From: Haloparvum alkalitolerans
Lineage (GTDB): Archaea; Halobacteriota; Halobacteria; Halobacteriales; Haloferacaceae
NCBI RefSeq assembly: GCF_050122995.1
Contig: NZ_JBNLIA010000011.1
Coordinates: 62,001-126,000 of the forward strand
Direction: 5' to 3'
Length of the DNA: 64,000 nucleotides
Part shown: positions 48,987 to 57,952 of the stretch, one piece after another
How the letters are laid out: the number at the start of each line of letters is the position of its first letter
How positions within the stretch are numbered: position 1 is the first letter of the stretch
Notes under the pieces: model-generated
What the model saw: only the letters and a program-made list of their open reading frames with translations
The model's database searches: none
Told to the model about the DNA's origin: nothing
Position numbers and translations under genes: made by a program

Positions 48987-50207
48987 CTACTCTCCGGTCC
49001 CGGACGCCGGTTCCGTGCCGTCTCCGGACGCGGGTCCCGTATCGTCCCCGGACGCCTCGTCCGCGTCGTCGACCTCGTCGTCGCCGGACAGCACGACGGG
49101 CGCGTGCCGCTCCAGCGTCAGGTCGGGGACGCCGTCGAGGTCGACCGCGTCGACCGCGATCGTCGGCCACCGACCGGTCTTAGTGAGGTTCTCGACGCGG
49201 TCGTCGGTGACGAGGTGGGTATCCTCGCTTTTCGCGCCCTGGACGGTCGGGTTCCAGGCGTAGCCCATCGGCGCCGTCACGGGGTCGTCGGCGTCCGGGG
49301 TCGCGATCCACTCCCGGCCCGCGAAGCCCGCCGCGCCGCCCTGGTGGTGGTGGCGCCACTCGCCCTCGAAGCCGACCGCCTCGTAGGCGTCCTGGACGAC
49401 CGCGAACACGTCGCCGGCGGTATCCGGTTCGGGGCCGTCCGTGAGGTCGCCGCGCGCGGCCGCCTGCGTCGCGGCCAGCGCGGTGACCTCGACCCGGCTC
49501 GCGGCGTAGTGGCGCCCCTTGAGCCAGTCGGGGGCGTCGAAGACCACACAGCGGGTGAGCGACGCGTAGAGCCCGTCGCGCTCGGCGGTGACCGACACGA
49601 GCGCGTAGTCGCCGAGCTCGGCGTCGGTGGGCGTGTAGTGGCGGTACGACCGCGCGCGCTCGCTCCCGCCCACGAGCACGACCGGGGTGTTCACGCCGCG
49701 CGAGGCGAGCGCGATCTCGAGGCCGGCCGCGACCTCGTACTCGGGGTCGGTCGGCTCCAGCTGGCGACAGACTGTCTCCAGCGCCGCCGCGGCCTCCCGA
49801 CCCAGCTCGCGGTACCGCTCCGCGTCCCCCTCGGTGAGGGGCTGTCGGAGCCGGCCGGCGTCGACGGCATCGAACCCCGGCACGTCGAAGTCCGCGGCCG
49901 CGGCCTCGGGCGAACGCGCGGCGACCGCCTCGGCCAGCGACCCCTCGTGCCAGGGGCGCTCCTCGACCGCGAACGCGTCCGGGAGTTCCTCGTCCCGGAG
50001 CCGGTCCGCCTCGATGTTGTCGGTCACGACGCGGAACGAGCCGTCGTAGCCCGCCGCGGCCACGCCGACGTCGGCGTCGCCGTCGACGACGTTCGAGCCG
50101 CCGGTGAGCCACGCGAAGCCGTTCGGTCGCGCGAACCAGACGACGTCGAGGTCCCGGTCGTCGAGGTACGCGTCGAGGCGCGCTGCGCGCGCGGAGAGGT
50201 CGACCAT
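48987..50207 (-). CDS. M24-fold peptidase-like protein lacking metal ligands
   Basis: A 406-residue protein with creatinase-type N-terminal domain (~1-120, DVVWFARPNGFAWLTGG) and M24 pita-bread domain (~125-360). In the segment LVSVTAERDGLYASLTR both metal-binding aspartates of aminopeptidase P-type enzymes are serine (S205, S216). Of the later ligands the family Glu in KSED (E328) remains, while the preceding Glu position reads NPT. So it cannot bind two metals in the usual way. It may be a creatinase-like hydrolase or a binding protein. A Glu/Asp/Ser/Gly tail ends it. Confidence 0.8.
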   Translation of the reverse strand: MVDLSARAARLDAYLDDRDLDVVWFARPNGFAWLTGGSNVVDGDADVGVAAAGYDGSFRVVTDNIEADRLRDEELPDAFAVEERPWHEGSLAEAVAARSPEAAAADFDVPGFDAVDAGRLRQPLTEGDAERYRELGREAAAALETVCRQLEPTDPEYEVAAGLEIALASRGVNTPVVLVGGSERARSYRHYTPTDAELGDYALVSVTAERDGLYASLTRCVVFDAPDWLKGRHYAASRVEVTALAATQAAARGDLTDGPEPDTAGDVFAVVQDAYEAVGFEGEWRHHHQGGAAGFAGREWIATPDADDPVTAPMGYAWNPTVQGAKSEDTHLVTDDRVENLTKTGRWPTIAVDAVDLDGVPDLTLERHAPVVLSGDDEVDDADEASGDDTGPASGDGTEPASGTGE

Positions 50208-50286
50208 ACCCGAGGGTGACCGTCGGCGAACTTGAAGAACCGGGGATCCGGCGCGCGGGCCGGGCGTCCGGGGTCCGCCGTCGCGC

Positions 50287-51720
50287 TCAGTACGGGATGA
50301 CGGTGAGCGCGACCGCGAGGAACGGCACGAGCAGCAGCAGCATGGCGATGGCGTAGCCGAACATCTCGCGGGCCTTCACGCCGGTGATCGCCAGCAGCGG
50401 CAGCGCCCAGAAGGGGTTCAGCAGGTTGGTGTGGGCGTCGCCGACCGCGTACGCGATCGTCGCCTTCCCGACCGGAACGCCGAGGTTGTTCGCCGCCTCG
50501 ATCACCGAGGGGCCGAGGACGATCCACTCGCCGCCGCCGGAGGGGACGAACACGTTGACCACGCTCCCCGTGATCCACGCGACGATCGGGAACGTCTGGG
50601 GCGTCGAGACCGCGAACAGCGCGTCCGCGAGCGTCTGCGAGAGGCCGGAGGCGTTCATCATCCCCTGGATGCCGGCGAAGAAGGGGAACAGCAGGATGAT
50701 CCCCGCGGCGGCGCCCGCCGCCTCGCCGAACTTCTCCCGGTAGTGCTGGGGCCGCAGGTAGATCAGCAGGCCGCCGAACAGGAACATGAAGTTGACCAGG
50801 TTCAGCGTCCACGCGTCGAGTCCGCCGGCGAGCAGCTGGCTGACGACCATCAGCACGCCCGTCAGTCCGATGATGCCGCCGAGGATCCGGCTGTTGTTGA
50901 GCCGGTCCGCGATCGTGTCGCTCTCGACGATGTCGCTGACCTGCTCGTCGGGTTCGGCGGGCGCGGCGTCCGAACCGCCGTCCGCGGCCGCGTCGAACAG
51001 CTCGCTCTCGTCGACGTAGTGGGCGATCCCGCGCGCGCGGTCGCCCGTCGGCGCGAGCAGGTAGAGCATCGCCGCCCCGAACAGGGTCGAGGTGACCGTC
51101 AGAAGGAGCGCGTACGGCGAGAAGATGGTCATCGACGTGCCGACGACGCCGTCGAGGATACCCTGCTCGATGAAGGCGTTCCCGGGCGTGTTGATCTGCA
51201 GCGGCGCGGAGCCGGACAGTCCCCAGTGCCACGTCAGCCCGAGGCCCATGTAGCCGGCGACACAGAGGATCGGGTAGTGGACGTCGATGCCGCGCTCGTG
51301 GGCGGCCTTCCCCATCTCGCGGGCGAAGATGGCCCCGAGGATGAGGCTCAGCCCCCAGTGGAGCCACGCGATCGCCATCGCGAACGCGCCGACGAGCGCG
51401 GCCGCTCCCTTCCCCGAGTTGGGGACGGACGCGAGCTTCACGATCAGGTCGTTCACCCGCGGGTGGTACGCGATGACGAAGCCGGTCATCAGGATGAGCG
51501 TCATCTGCATCGCGAACGTCAGGAACGCCCAGAAGCCGTCGTACCAGAAGCCGACCATCTCGACCGGTCCGTTCCCCTCGACGAGGATCCCCGCGAGGAA
51601 CACCAGGTACGAGAGGATGATCGCGAACAGGAACGGGCTCGGCATCACGTTCTCCACGATCGTCGCCATCCGGAGACCGAACCGCTCGATCGCCGACGGT
51701 TGTGTGTCGCTTACACCCAT
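50287..51720 (-). CDS. AtoE-like short-chain fatty acid transporter (TIGR00366)
   Basis: A 477-residue membrane transporter with about 12 helices. Family marks are MPSPFLFAIILSYLVF near the start, MAIAWLHWGLSLILGAIFA, FVPSGGGEWIVLGPSVIEAA and GDAHTNLLNPFWALP. AtoE-like proteins carry short-chain fatty acids such as butyrate. The ATG at 51720 is chosen; an earlier in-frame ATG (51765) would precede the probable promoter (minus TACTTTAAGG near 51744-51753). It stands behind the M24 gene on the same strand, 79 bp away. Confidence 0.86.
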   Translation of the reverse strand: MGVSDTQPSAIERFGLRMATIVENVMPSPFLFAIILSYLVFLAGILVEGNGPVEMVGFWYDGFWAFLTFAMQMTLILMTGFVIAYHPRVNDLIVKLASVPNSGKGAAALVGAFAMAIAWLHWGLSLILGAIFAREMGKAAHERGIDVHYPILCVAGYMGLGLTWHWGLSGSAPLQINTPGNAFIEQGILDGVVGTSMTIFSPYALLLTVTSTLFGAAMLYLLAPTGDRARGIAHYVDESELFDAAADGGSDAAPAEPDEQVSDIVESDTIADRLNNSRILGGIIGLTGVLMVVSQLLAGGLDAWTLNLVNFMFLFGGLLIYLRPQHYREKFGEAAGAAAGIILLFPFFAGIQGMMNASGLSQTLADALFAVSTPQTFPIVAWITGSVVNVFVPSGGGEWIVLGPSVIEAANNLGVPVGKATIAYAVGDAHTNLLNPFWALPLLAITGVKAREMFGYAIAMLLLLVPFLAVALTVIPY

Positions 51721-52020
51721 GGGAGAGCGAATCAGACTAAGGAGCCTTAAAGTATCGGTATTCATCTACAAATCGAACCGAGAATCCCGCGACAGCGTCG
51801 GCCTTTCTCGCCGGCCCCGGCACGGTGCGGACGCGTCACGGCGGGAGCACGCGGCGCGTCCGCGGCCGGCGGCGACCGACCGCGACCGACCGCGAACCCC
51901 CGCCGACGGCGGATCGTCGGGCGTATAAGTGGGTGACGGAACGCCGATCCGGGCCGGCGATTCGAAAGGTTCATTTATACTGGCCGGGTACGTCGAAACG
52001 CGTCAAGGAAGCCCCCGAGC
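51721..52020. other. 300-base gap between atoE-like gene and tRNA-Val
   Basis: Holds the probable atoE-like promoter (51744-51753, minus) and, at the other end, the tRNA-Val promoter TTCATTTATACTGG (51970-51983, plus). The part between (about 51800-51950) is GC-rich and I see no gene or repeat in it. Confidence 0.5.
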
Positions 52021-52095
52021 GGGTTGGTGGTCTAGTCTGGTTATGACACCTCCTTGACATGGAGGAGGCCGGCGGTTCAAATCCGCCCCAACCCA
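52021..52095 (+). tRNA. tRNA-Val (GAC)
   Basis: Acceptor GGGTTGG/CCAACCC with discriminator A; anticodon stem CCTCC/GGAGG with loop TTGACAT, anticodon GAC; T-arm GGCGG-TTCAAAT-CCGCC. No CCA encoded and no intron. The TATA TTTATAC lies about 45 bp upstream, so the primary transcript has a leader to be removed by RNase P. Confidence 0.95.
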
Positions 52096-52201
52096 TTTCT
52101 CGTCGACTCAACACCGGAGAGCGCCGCCGCCGTTCGTCGATAGTTCTTCCTCCCGACCACCGTCACAAGCCCTTTTGACGCCCGCGAGCGACGTGTTCCC
52201 C

Positions 52202-52639
52202 ATGACGCACTTCGTGCCGTTCGACGGTGGGGAGCTCTCCCGGATGGCGCTGCGGCGCGCCGCGACGCTGGGAGCGGCGACGGGGGAGCCGGTGCTGGCG
52301 TTCGCGGTGATCCCGAAGAACAACGAGGCGTACGCCCGCGACCGGTGGCTCGACGAGGACGAGGCGTACGACCGCGACCGGATCTTGGAGCGGCTCCGCG
52401 AGTCGGTCACGTCGATCGCGCCGAACGCGGCGTTCGACCACGAGGTCGTGGGCAAACACGCCCAGAGCGGCCGGATCGCCACCGCGATCCGCGAACGCGC
52501 CGAGGAGGCGGGTGCCTCGGTCGTGTTCATCGGCAGCGAGAACGCCGGCCACATCGTCTCCTCGGTCGCGGACGTGGGCCCGACCGTCGCCGCGGACGAC
52601 ACCTACGACGTCTACATCGCGCGGTCGACCGCGGAGTAG
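52202..52639 (+). CDS. Universal stress protein-like protein
   Basis: A 145-residue Usp-fold protein (MTHFVPFDGGELSRMALRRA at the start, EEAGASVVFIGSENAGH in the later strand). It lacks a clear Gly-rich ATP loop at the end, where the sequence reads ADVGPTVAADDTYDVYIA, so it may not bind ATP. The ATG at 52202 begins the Usp homology. A separate Usp gene lies at 29741. It precedes the CBS4-HPF gene by 115 bp on the same strand. Confidence 0.78.
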   Translation: MTHFVPFDGGELSRMALRRAATLGAATGEPVLAFAVIPKNNEAYARDRWLDEDEAYDRDRILERLRESVTSIAPNAAFDHEVVGKHAQSGRIATAIRERAEEAGASVVFIGSENAGHIVSSVADVGPTVAADDTYDVYIARSTAE

Positions 52640-52754
52640 GCCGGCCCCGCGGCGCGAGCGTGAGTCGGCCCTCGCCGTGTCGAGGGCGGTCCGCGGAGCG
52701 ACTCCGAATGCCCCCACTTTCAATACCTGTCCCGGCGTAGGTCCCGATTGGACC

Positions 52755-53897
52755 ATGAACATTGCCGATATCGCAGTGCCGGAGTACGTCGAGGTCGAGG
52801 CCGACGAGCGGTTGGCCAAGGTCCGCTCCATCTTCGAGCGCGAGAACCCGAAGGGGATCATCGTGACCGAGGGCGGCGAGTACGCCGGCGTCGTCGGGGA
52901 AAAGCAGCTGATGCGGTCCCGGATGGAGGACGACACGAAGGTGTCGGCGGTGATGACCCCCGCGCCGGAGATCGACCGCCACGAGGACATCCGCGAGGCG
53001 GCGCGGCTCCTGCTGGAGGGGAACGTCAAGGCCGCGCCCGTCTACGAGGGGGAGAAGCTGTTCGGCATCGTCACCGTGGACGGGATCCTGGCGGCCGTCA
53101 TCGACAGCTTCGACGCCAACACCGTCGAGCAGGTGTACACCGACGACGTGGTCACCATCGGCGAGAAGGAGCACGTCGGACAGGCGATCAACCGCCTCCG
53201 CAAACACAGCGTCTCGCGGCTCCCCGTCGTCGACGAGGACGACCAGCTGACCGGCGTCGTCACCACCAACGACATCGTCGACTTCGTCGTCCGCGACCAG
53301 GAGCGGCAGGGCAGCGGCGACCGCGCGGGAGACATCGACCGGATGCTCGACCTCCCGGTCTACGACGTGATGTCGAGCCCGGTCCTCACCGCCCAGCCCG
53401 GCGAGACGACGAAGGCGGCGCTGGAGCGCATGTTCGACAACGACGTCTCGGGGCTCGTCGTCACGCCGACCGCCTCCGAGGAGACCGTCTCGGGCGTCAT
53501 CACCAAGACGGACATCCTCCGCTCGCTCACGTTCACGGAGGAGCAGTCGATGGACGTCCAGATCACGAACATCAACCTGCTCGACAACATCTCCCGCGAG
53601 CACGTCGTCGACGCCATCGAGCAGGTCGCCGACAAGTACGGCGCGATGCAGGTGTTCCACGCGCACGTCCGCCTCCACCAGCACAAGGAGAAACTCCGCG
53701 GCACGCCCCTGATCCAGTGTCAGATCCGGCTCCGCACCAGCGAGGGCCAGGTCGCCGGCACCGGTGAGGGGTACGGCGCCGAGCACGCGTTCCACGTCGC
53801 GCTCGACAAACTGGAGCGCAACGTCCTCGAGCTGAAGGGGATCAACGCCGACGAGCAGTACCGCGGCCAGCTGCTCCGCAAGCTGGGCGAGCTGTAG
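52755..53897 (+). CDS. Four CBS domains fused to HPF/RaiA-like ribosome factor
   Basis: A 380-residue fusion. Four CBS domains are visible (~1-55, 61-118, 122-180, 202-258), with paired sequence such as VMTPAPEIDRHEDIREAARL. Residues ~266-362 resemble a ribosome hibernation promoting factor: MDVQITNINLLDNI, FHAHVRLHQHKEK, and the HPF helix signature AEHAFHVALDKLERNVLELK. CBS modules sense adenine nucleotides and HPF domains silence ribosomes, so this could tie ribosome idling to energy state; that is inference. The ATG at 52755 begins MNIADIAVPEYVEV and the gene follows a Usp-like gene. Confidence 0.8.
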   Translation: MNIADIAVPEYVEVEADERLAKVRSIFERENPKGIIVTEGGEYAGVVGEKQLMRSRMEDDTKVSAVMTPAPEIDRHEDIREAARLLLEGNVKAAPVYEGEKLFGIVTVDGILAAVIDSFDANTVEQVYTDDVVTIGEKEHVGQAINRLRKHSVSRLPVVDEDDQLTGVVTTNDIVDFVVRDQERQGSGDRAGDIDRMLDLPVYDVMSSPVLTAQPGETTKAALERMFDNDVSGLVVTPTASEETVSGVITKTDILRSLTFTEEQSMDVQITNINLLDNISREHVVDAIEQVADKYGAMQVFHAHVRLHQHKEKLRGTPLIQCQIRLRTSEGQVAGTGEGYGAEHAFHVALDKLERNVLELKGINADEQYRGQLLRKLGEL

Positions 53898-53986
53898 CGA
53901 CGGATCGACTGCACGGCGCGGCGCGCTCGGCACGCGCGATACGGCTTTTTTGAACTGCGGTTCCGGTCGGCTCGCTCGACCGCGCC

Positions 53987-54685
53987 TCAGGCGGAGAACT
54001 CGTCGGTCCCTTCGACGCCCGCGTCCGTGATCCGGAACGCGGCCTTGTCGCCGGCCGCCTTCGAGCGGTGTTTCTCGAGCGTGGCGCGGCGATTGCCGCC
54101 GCGGAACCGGTCGATGCGGAGGATCGCGCCCGTCCAGTGTTCGAGCGTGTTGCCGCCGAGCGGCCGCGTGCGGTCCGAGTCCGGGTCCGAGAACACCTGG
54201 TTGGTGAGGACGACCGCGAGGTCGTGGCGGCGCGCCAGCGACAGCAGGTGCGTCACCTGTTTGGCCACCTGTCGGAGCGAGTCGCCGCCGTGCGCGTCGC
54301 CAGCGCGTTCGATGCGGTAGAAGCCTGTCGCGGAGTCGAGCACGATCAGGTCGACCTCCTCCGCGAACTCCGCGGCGTCGCGGACCGCCTCGGCCTGGTC
54401 CTCGAAGTCGTACGCCTCGGTGATGATCAGCCGCGAGGCGACCTCCTCGACCGGTTCCTCGCATCGGTGTTCGACCATCTGCCTGAAGCGGTCGATGGAG
54501 AGCCCCTCGGTGTCGATGTAGAGAACGCGCCCGCCGCCGGCCGCGACCTCCACCGCCGCCGCGAGCGCGAGGTTCGTCTTGCCGGCCGCCGGCGGGCCGT
54601 ACAACTGGGTGACGACGCCGGGCTCGAAGCCGCCGCCGAGCAGGTCGTCGACGGGATCGCAGCCGGTGGTGACGGGGTCGGACAC
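53987..54685 (-). CDS. radB: DNA repair and recombination protein RadB
   Basis: A 232-residue RecA-family protein. Walker A is GPPAAGKT (30-37), Walker B DLIVLDSATG, and it lacks the N-terminal HhH domain of RadA, as expected for RadB. It assists recombination alongside RadA. It starts with GTG at 54685; the frame is open upstream but homology begins at SDPVTTGCDPVDDLLGGG. It is divergent from cmk, with 142 bp between. Confidence 0.92.
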   Translation of the reverse strand: MSDPVTTGCDPVDDLLGGGFEPGVVTQLYGPPAAGKTNLALAAAVEVAAGGGRVLYIDTEGLSIDRFRQMVEHRCEEPVEEVASRLIITEAYDFEDQAEAVRDAAEFAEEVDLIVLDSATGFYRIERAGDAHGGDSLRQVAKQVTHLLSLARRHDLAVVLTNQVFSDPDSDRTRPLGGNTLEHWTGAILRIDRFRGGNRRATLEKHRSKAAGDKAAFRITDAGVEGTDEFSA

Positions 54686-54827
54686 TGGCGACCGTTCGCG
54701 GTCGGCCGAGAAAAACGCGGTGGTCGCGGGGCGAGGTCGCCCCGCGGTCGCCGAAACCGCCACGTCACGGCCTCGCACCCGGCCCGTGAACGGCAACCGT
54801 TTTGAGTCGGACACGCGGAGTGAGGAT

Positions 54828-55406
54828 ATGTTGTTGACAGTCTCCGGCCCGCCGGGGAGCGGGAAGAGCACGAACGCGAAGGGGCTCGCGGACGCGCTCG
54901 GCCTCGACCACGTGAGCGGCGGCGACATCTTCCGCGAGATGGCCGCCGAGCACGACATGACGCCGGTCGAGTTCAACGAGCACGCCGAGGACGACCCCCA
55001 GATCGACCGCGACCTCGACCGCCGCCTGTACGAGGTCGCGACGGAGCGCGACGACGTGGTGCTGGAGTCGCGGCTCGCCGGCTGGCTCGCGGGCGACCAC
55101 GCCGACCTCCGGATCTGGTTCGACGCCCCGGTGCAGGTGCGCGCCGAGCGCATCGCGGAGCGCGAGGGCAAAACCGTCGAGCAGGCCCTCGAGGAAACGC
55201 AGCGCCGGGAGGCCTCGGAGGCGAAGCGCTACCTGGAGTACTACAACATCCCCATCGAGGACCTCTCCATCTACGACTGCGTCTACAACACCGCGCGCTG
55301 GGGGCCGGAGCGGTTCCTCGACGCGCTCGTGGCGACCGTCGAGGCGTACGACCCCACCCACGACGAGGGGAAACACCCCGTCGAGGGCGTCGAGTACGAC
55401 TTTTAA
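54828..55406 (+). CDS. cmk: Cytidylate kinase
   Basis: A 192-residue archaeal CMP kinase. P-loop GPPGSGKS lies at 7-14; DHVSGGDIFREMA and ESRLAGWLAG are typical. It phosphorylates CMP and dCMP. It sits 30 bp before cbf5 on the same strand, an arrangement conserved across archaea. Start ATG at 54828. Confidence 0.93.
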   Translation: MLLTVSGPPGSGKSTNAKGLADALGLDHVSGGDIFREMAAEHDMTPVEFNEHAEDDPQIDRDLDRRLYEVATERDDVVLESRLAGWLAGDHADLRIWFDAPVQVRAERIAEREGKTVEQALEETQRREASEAKRYLEYYNIPIEDLSIYDCVYNTARWGPERFLDALVATVEAYDPTHDEGKHPVEGVEYDF

Positions 55407-55436
55407 CCCCAGCCGCCCCACTCCCCACAACCCACC

Positions 55437-56417
55437 GTGACGGACACAGACACCGACGACGTCGACGCCACTCCCGCGACCGGCGGCGCCGACGGCGATC
55501 CACTCCGCGCCGCGCCCGCGGAGCGCTCGCCGGCCGCGCTGTTGCGCTTCGGCGTCGTCAACCTCGACAAGCCCGCCGGCCCCTCCTCCCACCAGGTCTC
55601 CGCGTGGGTCAAGCGCCTGATCAACGAGGCGCTCGCGGACCTGGACCCCGAGGGTCCCCGGATCGACGGCGTCGCGCACTCGGGGACGCTCGACCCGAAG
55701 GTGACGGGCTGTCTGCCCACCCTCACGGGGACCGCGACCCGCGCCGCCCAGGTGTTTCTGGAGGGGACCAAGGAGTACGTCTCCGTGCTGGAACTGCACA
55801 AGCCGGCCCCCGCGGACCTGCGCTCGGTCGCCGCGGAGTTCGAGGGCGAGATCTACCAGAAGCCGCCCCGCAAGAGCGCGGTGACCCGCCGGCTCCGCAC
55901 TCGGACGATCCACGACCTCAACGTGCTCGAGGTCGCGGAGCGGCAGGCGCTGATCCGGATCCGCTGTGAGTCGGGTACCTACGTCCGCAAACTCTGCCAC
56001 GACCTCGGACTGGCGGCCGGGACCGGCGCGCACATGGGCCACCTCCGCCGGACCGCCACGGACCCCTTCGACGACCGCGACCTTCACACCCTCCAGGACC
56101 TGACGGACGCGCTGGCGTGGGCCCGCGAGGGCGACGCCGACTTCCTCCGCGAGGTCGTTCGCCCCGCGGAGGACGCGCTGACGCACCTGCCGCGCGTGGA
56201 GATCGCCGCCTCCGCGGCCCGCGAGGTGGCACACGGCGCGCCGGTGTACGCCCCCGGCGTGCTGGACGCGCCCGACGACCTCACCGCGAGCGCCGACGAC
56301 GCCCCGCTCGTCGCCTGCTTCGCGCCGAACGGGAGCGCGGTCTGTCTCGGTCGGCTGGTCGGCGACCCCGACGCGGACTCGGGGACGGTCGTCGACCTCG
56401 AACGCGTCCTGCTGTAG
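55437..56417 (+). CDS. RNA-guided pseudouridine synthase Cbf5/TruB-type
   Basis: A 326-residue pseudouridine synthase. The catalytic motif HSGTLDPKVTGCL has the active Asp at 86; a C-terminal PUA domain (EIAASAAREVAHGAPVYAPG) follows. The box H/ACA ribonucleoprotein uses it to modify rRNA. It starts with GTG at 55437, preceded by an acidic, poorly conserved N-terminus (~1-30). Confidence 0.92.
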   Translation: MTDTDTDDVDATPATGGADGDPLRAAPAERSPAALLRFGVVNLDKPAGPSSHQVSAWVKRLINEALADLDPEGPRIDGVAHSGTLDPKVTGCLPTLTGTATRAAQVFLEGTKEYVSVLELHKPAPADLRSVAAEFEGEIYQKPPRKSAVTRRLRTRTIHDLNVLEVAERQALIRIRCESGTYVRKLCHDLGLAAGTGAHMGHLRRTATDPFDDRDLHTLQDLTDALAWAREGDADFLREVVRPAEDALTHLPRVEIAASAAREVAHGAPVYAPGVLDAPDDLTASADDAPLVACFAPNGSAVCLGRLVGDPDADSGTVVDLERVLL

Positions 56418-56513
56418 GCGCGCCGTTCCGGGTCCGCGGTCGGCTCCCCCGCGGAACCCCCCGTCCCGCACCGCGAGGCTGACGCTTTTGTCCCGGCCGC
56501 GATACCGGCGCAC

Positions 56514-57698
56514 ATGCACCTCGGAACGGCGGAGGCGGCCCCGGGCGAACTCGCCCGCGGCTGGCTCGACGTGACGGACCTCCCGACCGGCGGCGCAGAG
56601 CGTCTCCCGATCCTGATCGCGAACGGCGTCGACGACGGCCCGACGCTGTGGCTCACCGGCGGCGTCCACGGTGACGAGGCGACCGGCGTCGCGGTCGCGC
56701 AGGACGCGATGCGTGAGGACCTGCCCGAGCGGCTCGCGGGCGCGGTCGTCTGCGTGCCGGTCGTCTCCCCGGCCGGCCTCCGGCGCAACGCCCGCCACAC
56801 CTACTACGGCGACGACGACCCGAACAGACACTTCCCCGACGCGGAGCGGGACGCGAGCCGACCGCCGGAGGTCCAAGAGCGGATCGACCGCCGGCTCTAC
56901 GAGGCCATCGTCGGCGAGCCCGCGCCGGGCGGGGACGACGGAGAGGCGGAGAACGACGACGAAGGAACGGAGACCGGCGACGACCTCGCGGTCGACGCCA
57001 GTCCCAAAGTCGCCGCGGATGCGCTGATCGACCTCCACACCGCGGGCGTCGGCTCGGTGCCGTTCACCATCCGCGACCGCGTCCTCTACGGCGAGCGCCG
57101 GACCGAGGCGGAGGCCGAGGCGCTCGCCGCCGACCTCGACCGCCTCGCGGACGCCTTCGGATTCCCGGTCCTGACCGAATATCCCGCCGAGGAGTACCTC
57201 GACCAGCGCCTCCAGCGCTCGACCGCCGGCGCGGCGCTCAACACCGGCGGCGTGCCCGCGATCACCGTCGAGCTGGGCGCCCACAGCGTCGTCGAGGAGG
57301 ACACCCGCGCCGCGGGCGTCGCGGGTGTGTACGCCGTCGCGGCCGAGTTCGGCCTGCTGGACGCCGCGGACGTACCCGACGACCTCCCGGCGCCCGGCGA
57401 GGGGATCCCCGACGCGCCCGTCGACTTCCCCGTCCGGCGCTTCCGCGGCCCGCGCACCGAGACCGCGGGCCTGCTCCGTCACCGCGTCGCGGCCGGGGAC
57501 GCGGTCGAAGCAGGCGATACGGTCGCCGACGTGGTCTCCCCCACTGGGGAGCCGCGCGCCGAGGCGACCGTCGACCGCGACGGCTACGTCCTCGGCCGCG
57601 CCGAGGGACTGGCCGCCTACGAGGGTGACGCGGTGGCGAGCCTCGCGGTCCGCGACGACGGCGACCTCGTCGTCCCGCGGGACGCGAACGAGGACTGA
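56514..57698 (+). CDS. Succinylglutamate desuccinylase/aspartoacylase-family protein 2
   Basis: A 394-residue zinc hydrolase. HGDEATG supplies the first His and Glu ligands, DPNRHFPD the substrate arginine region and IDLHTAG the second His. A ~25-residue acidic insert (~140-165, GDDGEAENDDEGTETGDD) separates them. The C-terminal ~80 residues form a lipoyl-like barrel (GLLRHRVAAGDAVEAGDTV). It is a distant relative of the protein at 19158. Substrate unknown. Confidence 0.87.
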   Translation: MHLGTAEAAPGELARGWLDVTDLPTGGAERLPILIANGVDDGPTLWLTGGVHGDEATGVAVAQDAMREDLPERLAGAVVCVPVVSPAGLRRNARHTYYGDDDPNRHFPDAERDASRPPEVQERIDRRLYEAIVGEPAPGGDDGEAENDDEGTETGDDLAVDASPKVAADALIDLHTAGVGSVPFTIRDRVLYGERRTEAEAEALAADLDRLADAFGFPVLTEYPAEEYLDQRLQRSTAGAALNTGGVPAITVELGAHSVVEEDTRAAGVAGVYAVAAEFGLLDAADVPDDLPAPGEGIPDAPVDFPVRRFRGPRTETAGLLRHRVAAGDAVEAGDTVADVVSPTGEPRAEATVDRDGYVLGRAEGLAAYEGDAVASLAVRDDGDLVVPRDANED

Positions 57699-57763
57699 AC
57701 CGGGCGACTACGGCCCGACACTGCCGGACGACACCGTGAGACACGGGGCGCGCGAAGCGAAGT

Positions 57764-57776
57764 TCTTAATTACGGG
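57764..57776 (+). promoter_or_regulatory. tRNA-Pro promoter
   Basis: TTCTTAATTACGG is a TATA element about 30 bp before the tRNA 5' end, standing out from GC-rich surroundings. Confidence 0.5.
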
Positions 57777-57801
57777 ACTCTCGTTGCTTCGGGTGTAGTT
57801 C

Positions 57802-57872
57802 GGGACCGTGGGGTAGTGGTATCCTCTGCCGATGGGGTCGGTAGGACCTGAGTTCGACTCTCAGCGGTCCCA
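57802..57872 (+). tRNA. tRNA-Pro (GGG)
   Basis: Acceptor GGGACCG/CGGTCCC, discriminator A; anticodon stem TGCCG/CGGTA around loop ATGGGGT, anticodon GGG; T-arm CTGAG-TTCGACT-CTCAG. No CCA encoded, no intron seen. Confidence 0.93.
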
Positions 57873-57952
57873 CTCAATTTCTACAGCAGTCCATCCGCGT
57901 AGCGGCGCTACTACGGCGAGGGCTTTTCTCGTCGGCACCCCACCTCACCATC

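Noticed and set aside
46546..49263. 905-residue plus-strand open frame
   Set aside because: Antisense to the malic enzyme-Pta fusion; composition biased to Val/Leu/Arg/Asp from codon shadows.
54765..57482. 905-residue minus-strand open frame
   Set aside because: Antisense to cmk, cbf5 and the aspartoacylase-like gene, all well supported on the plus strand.
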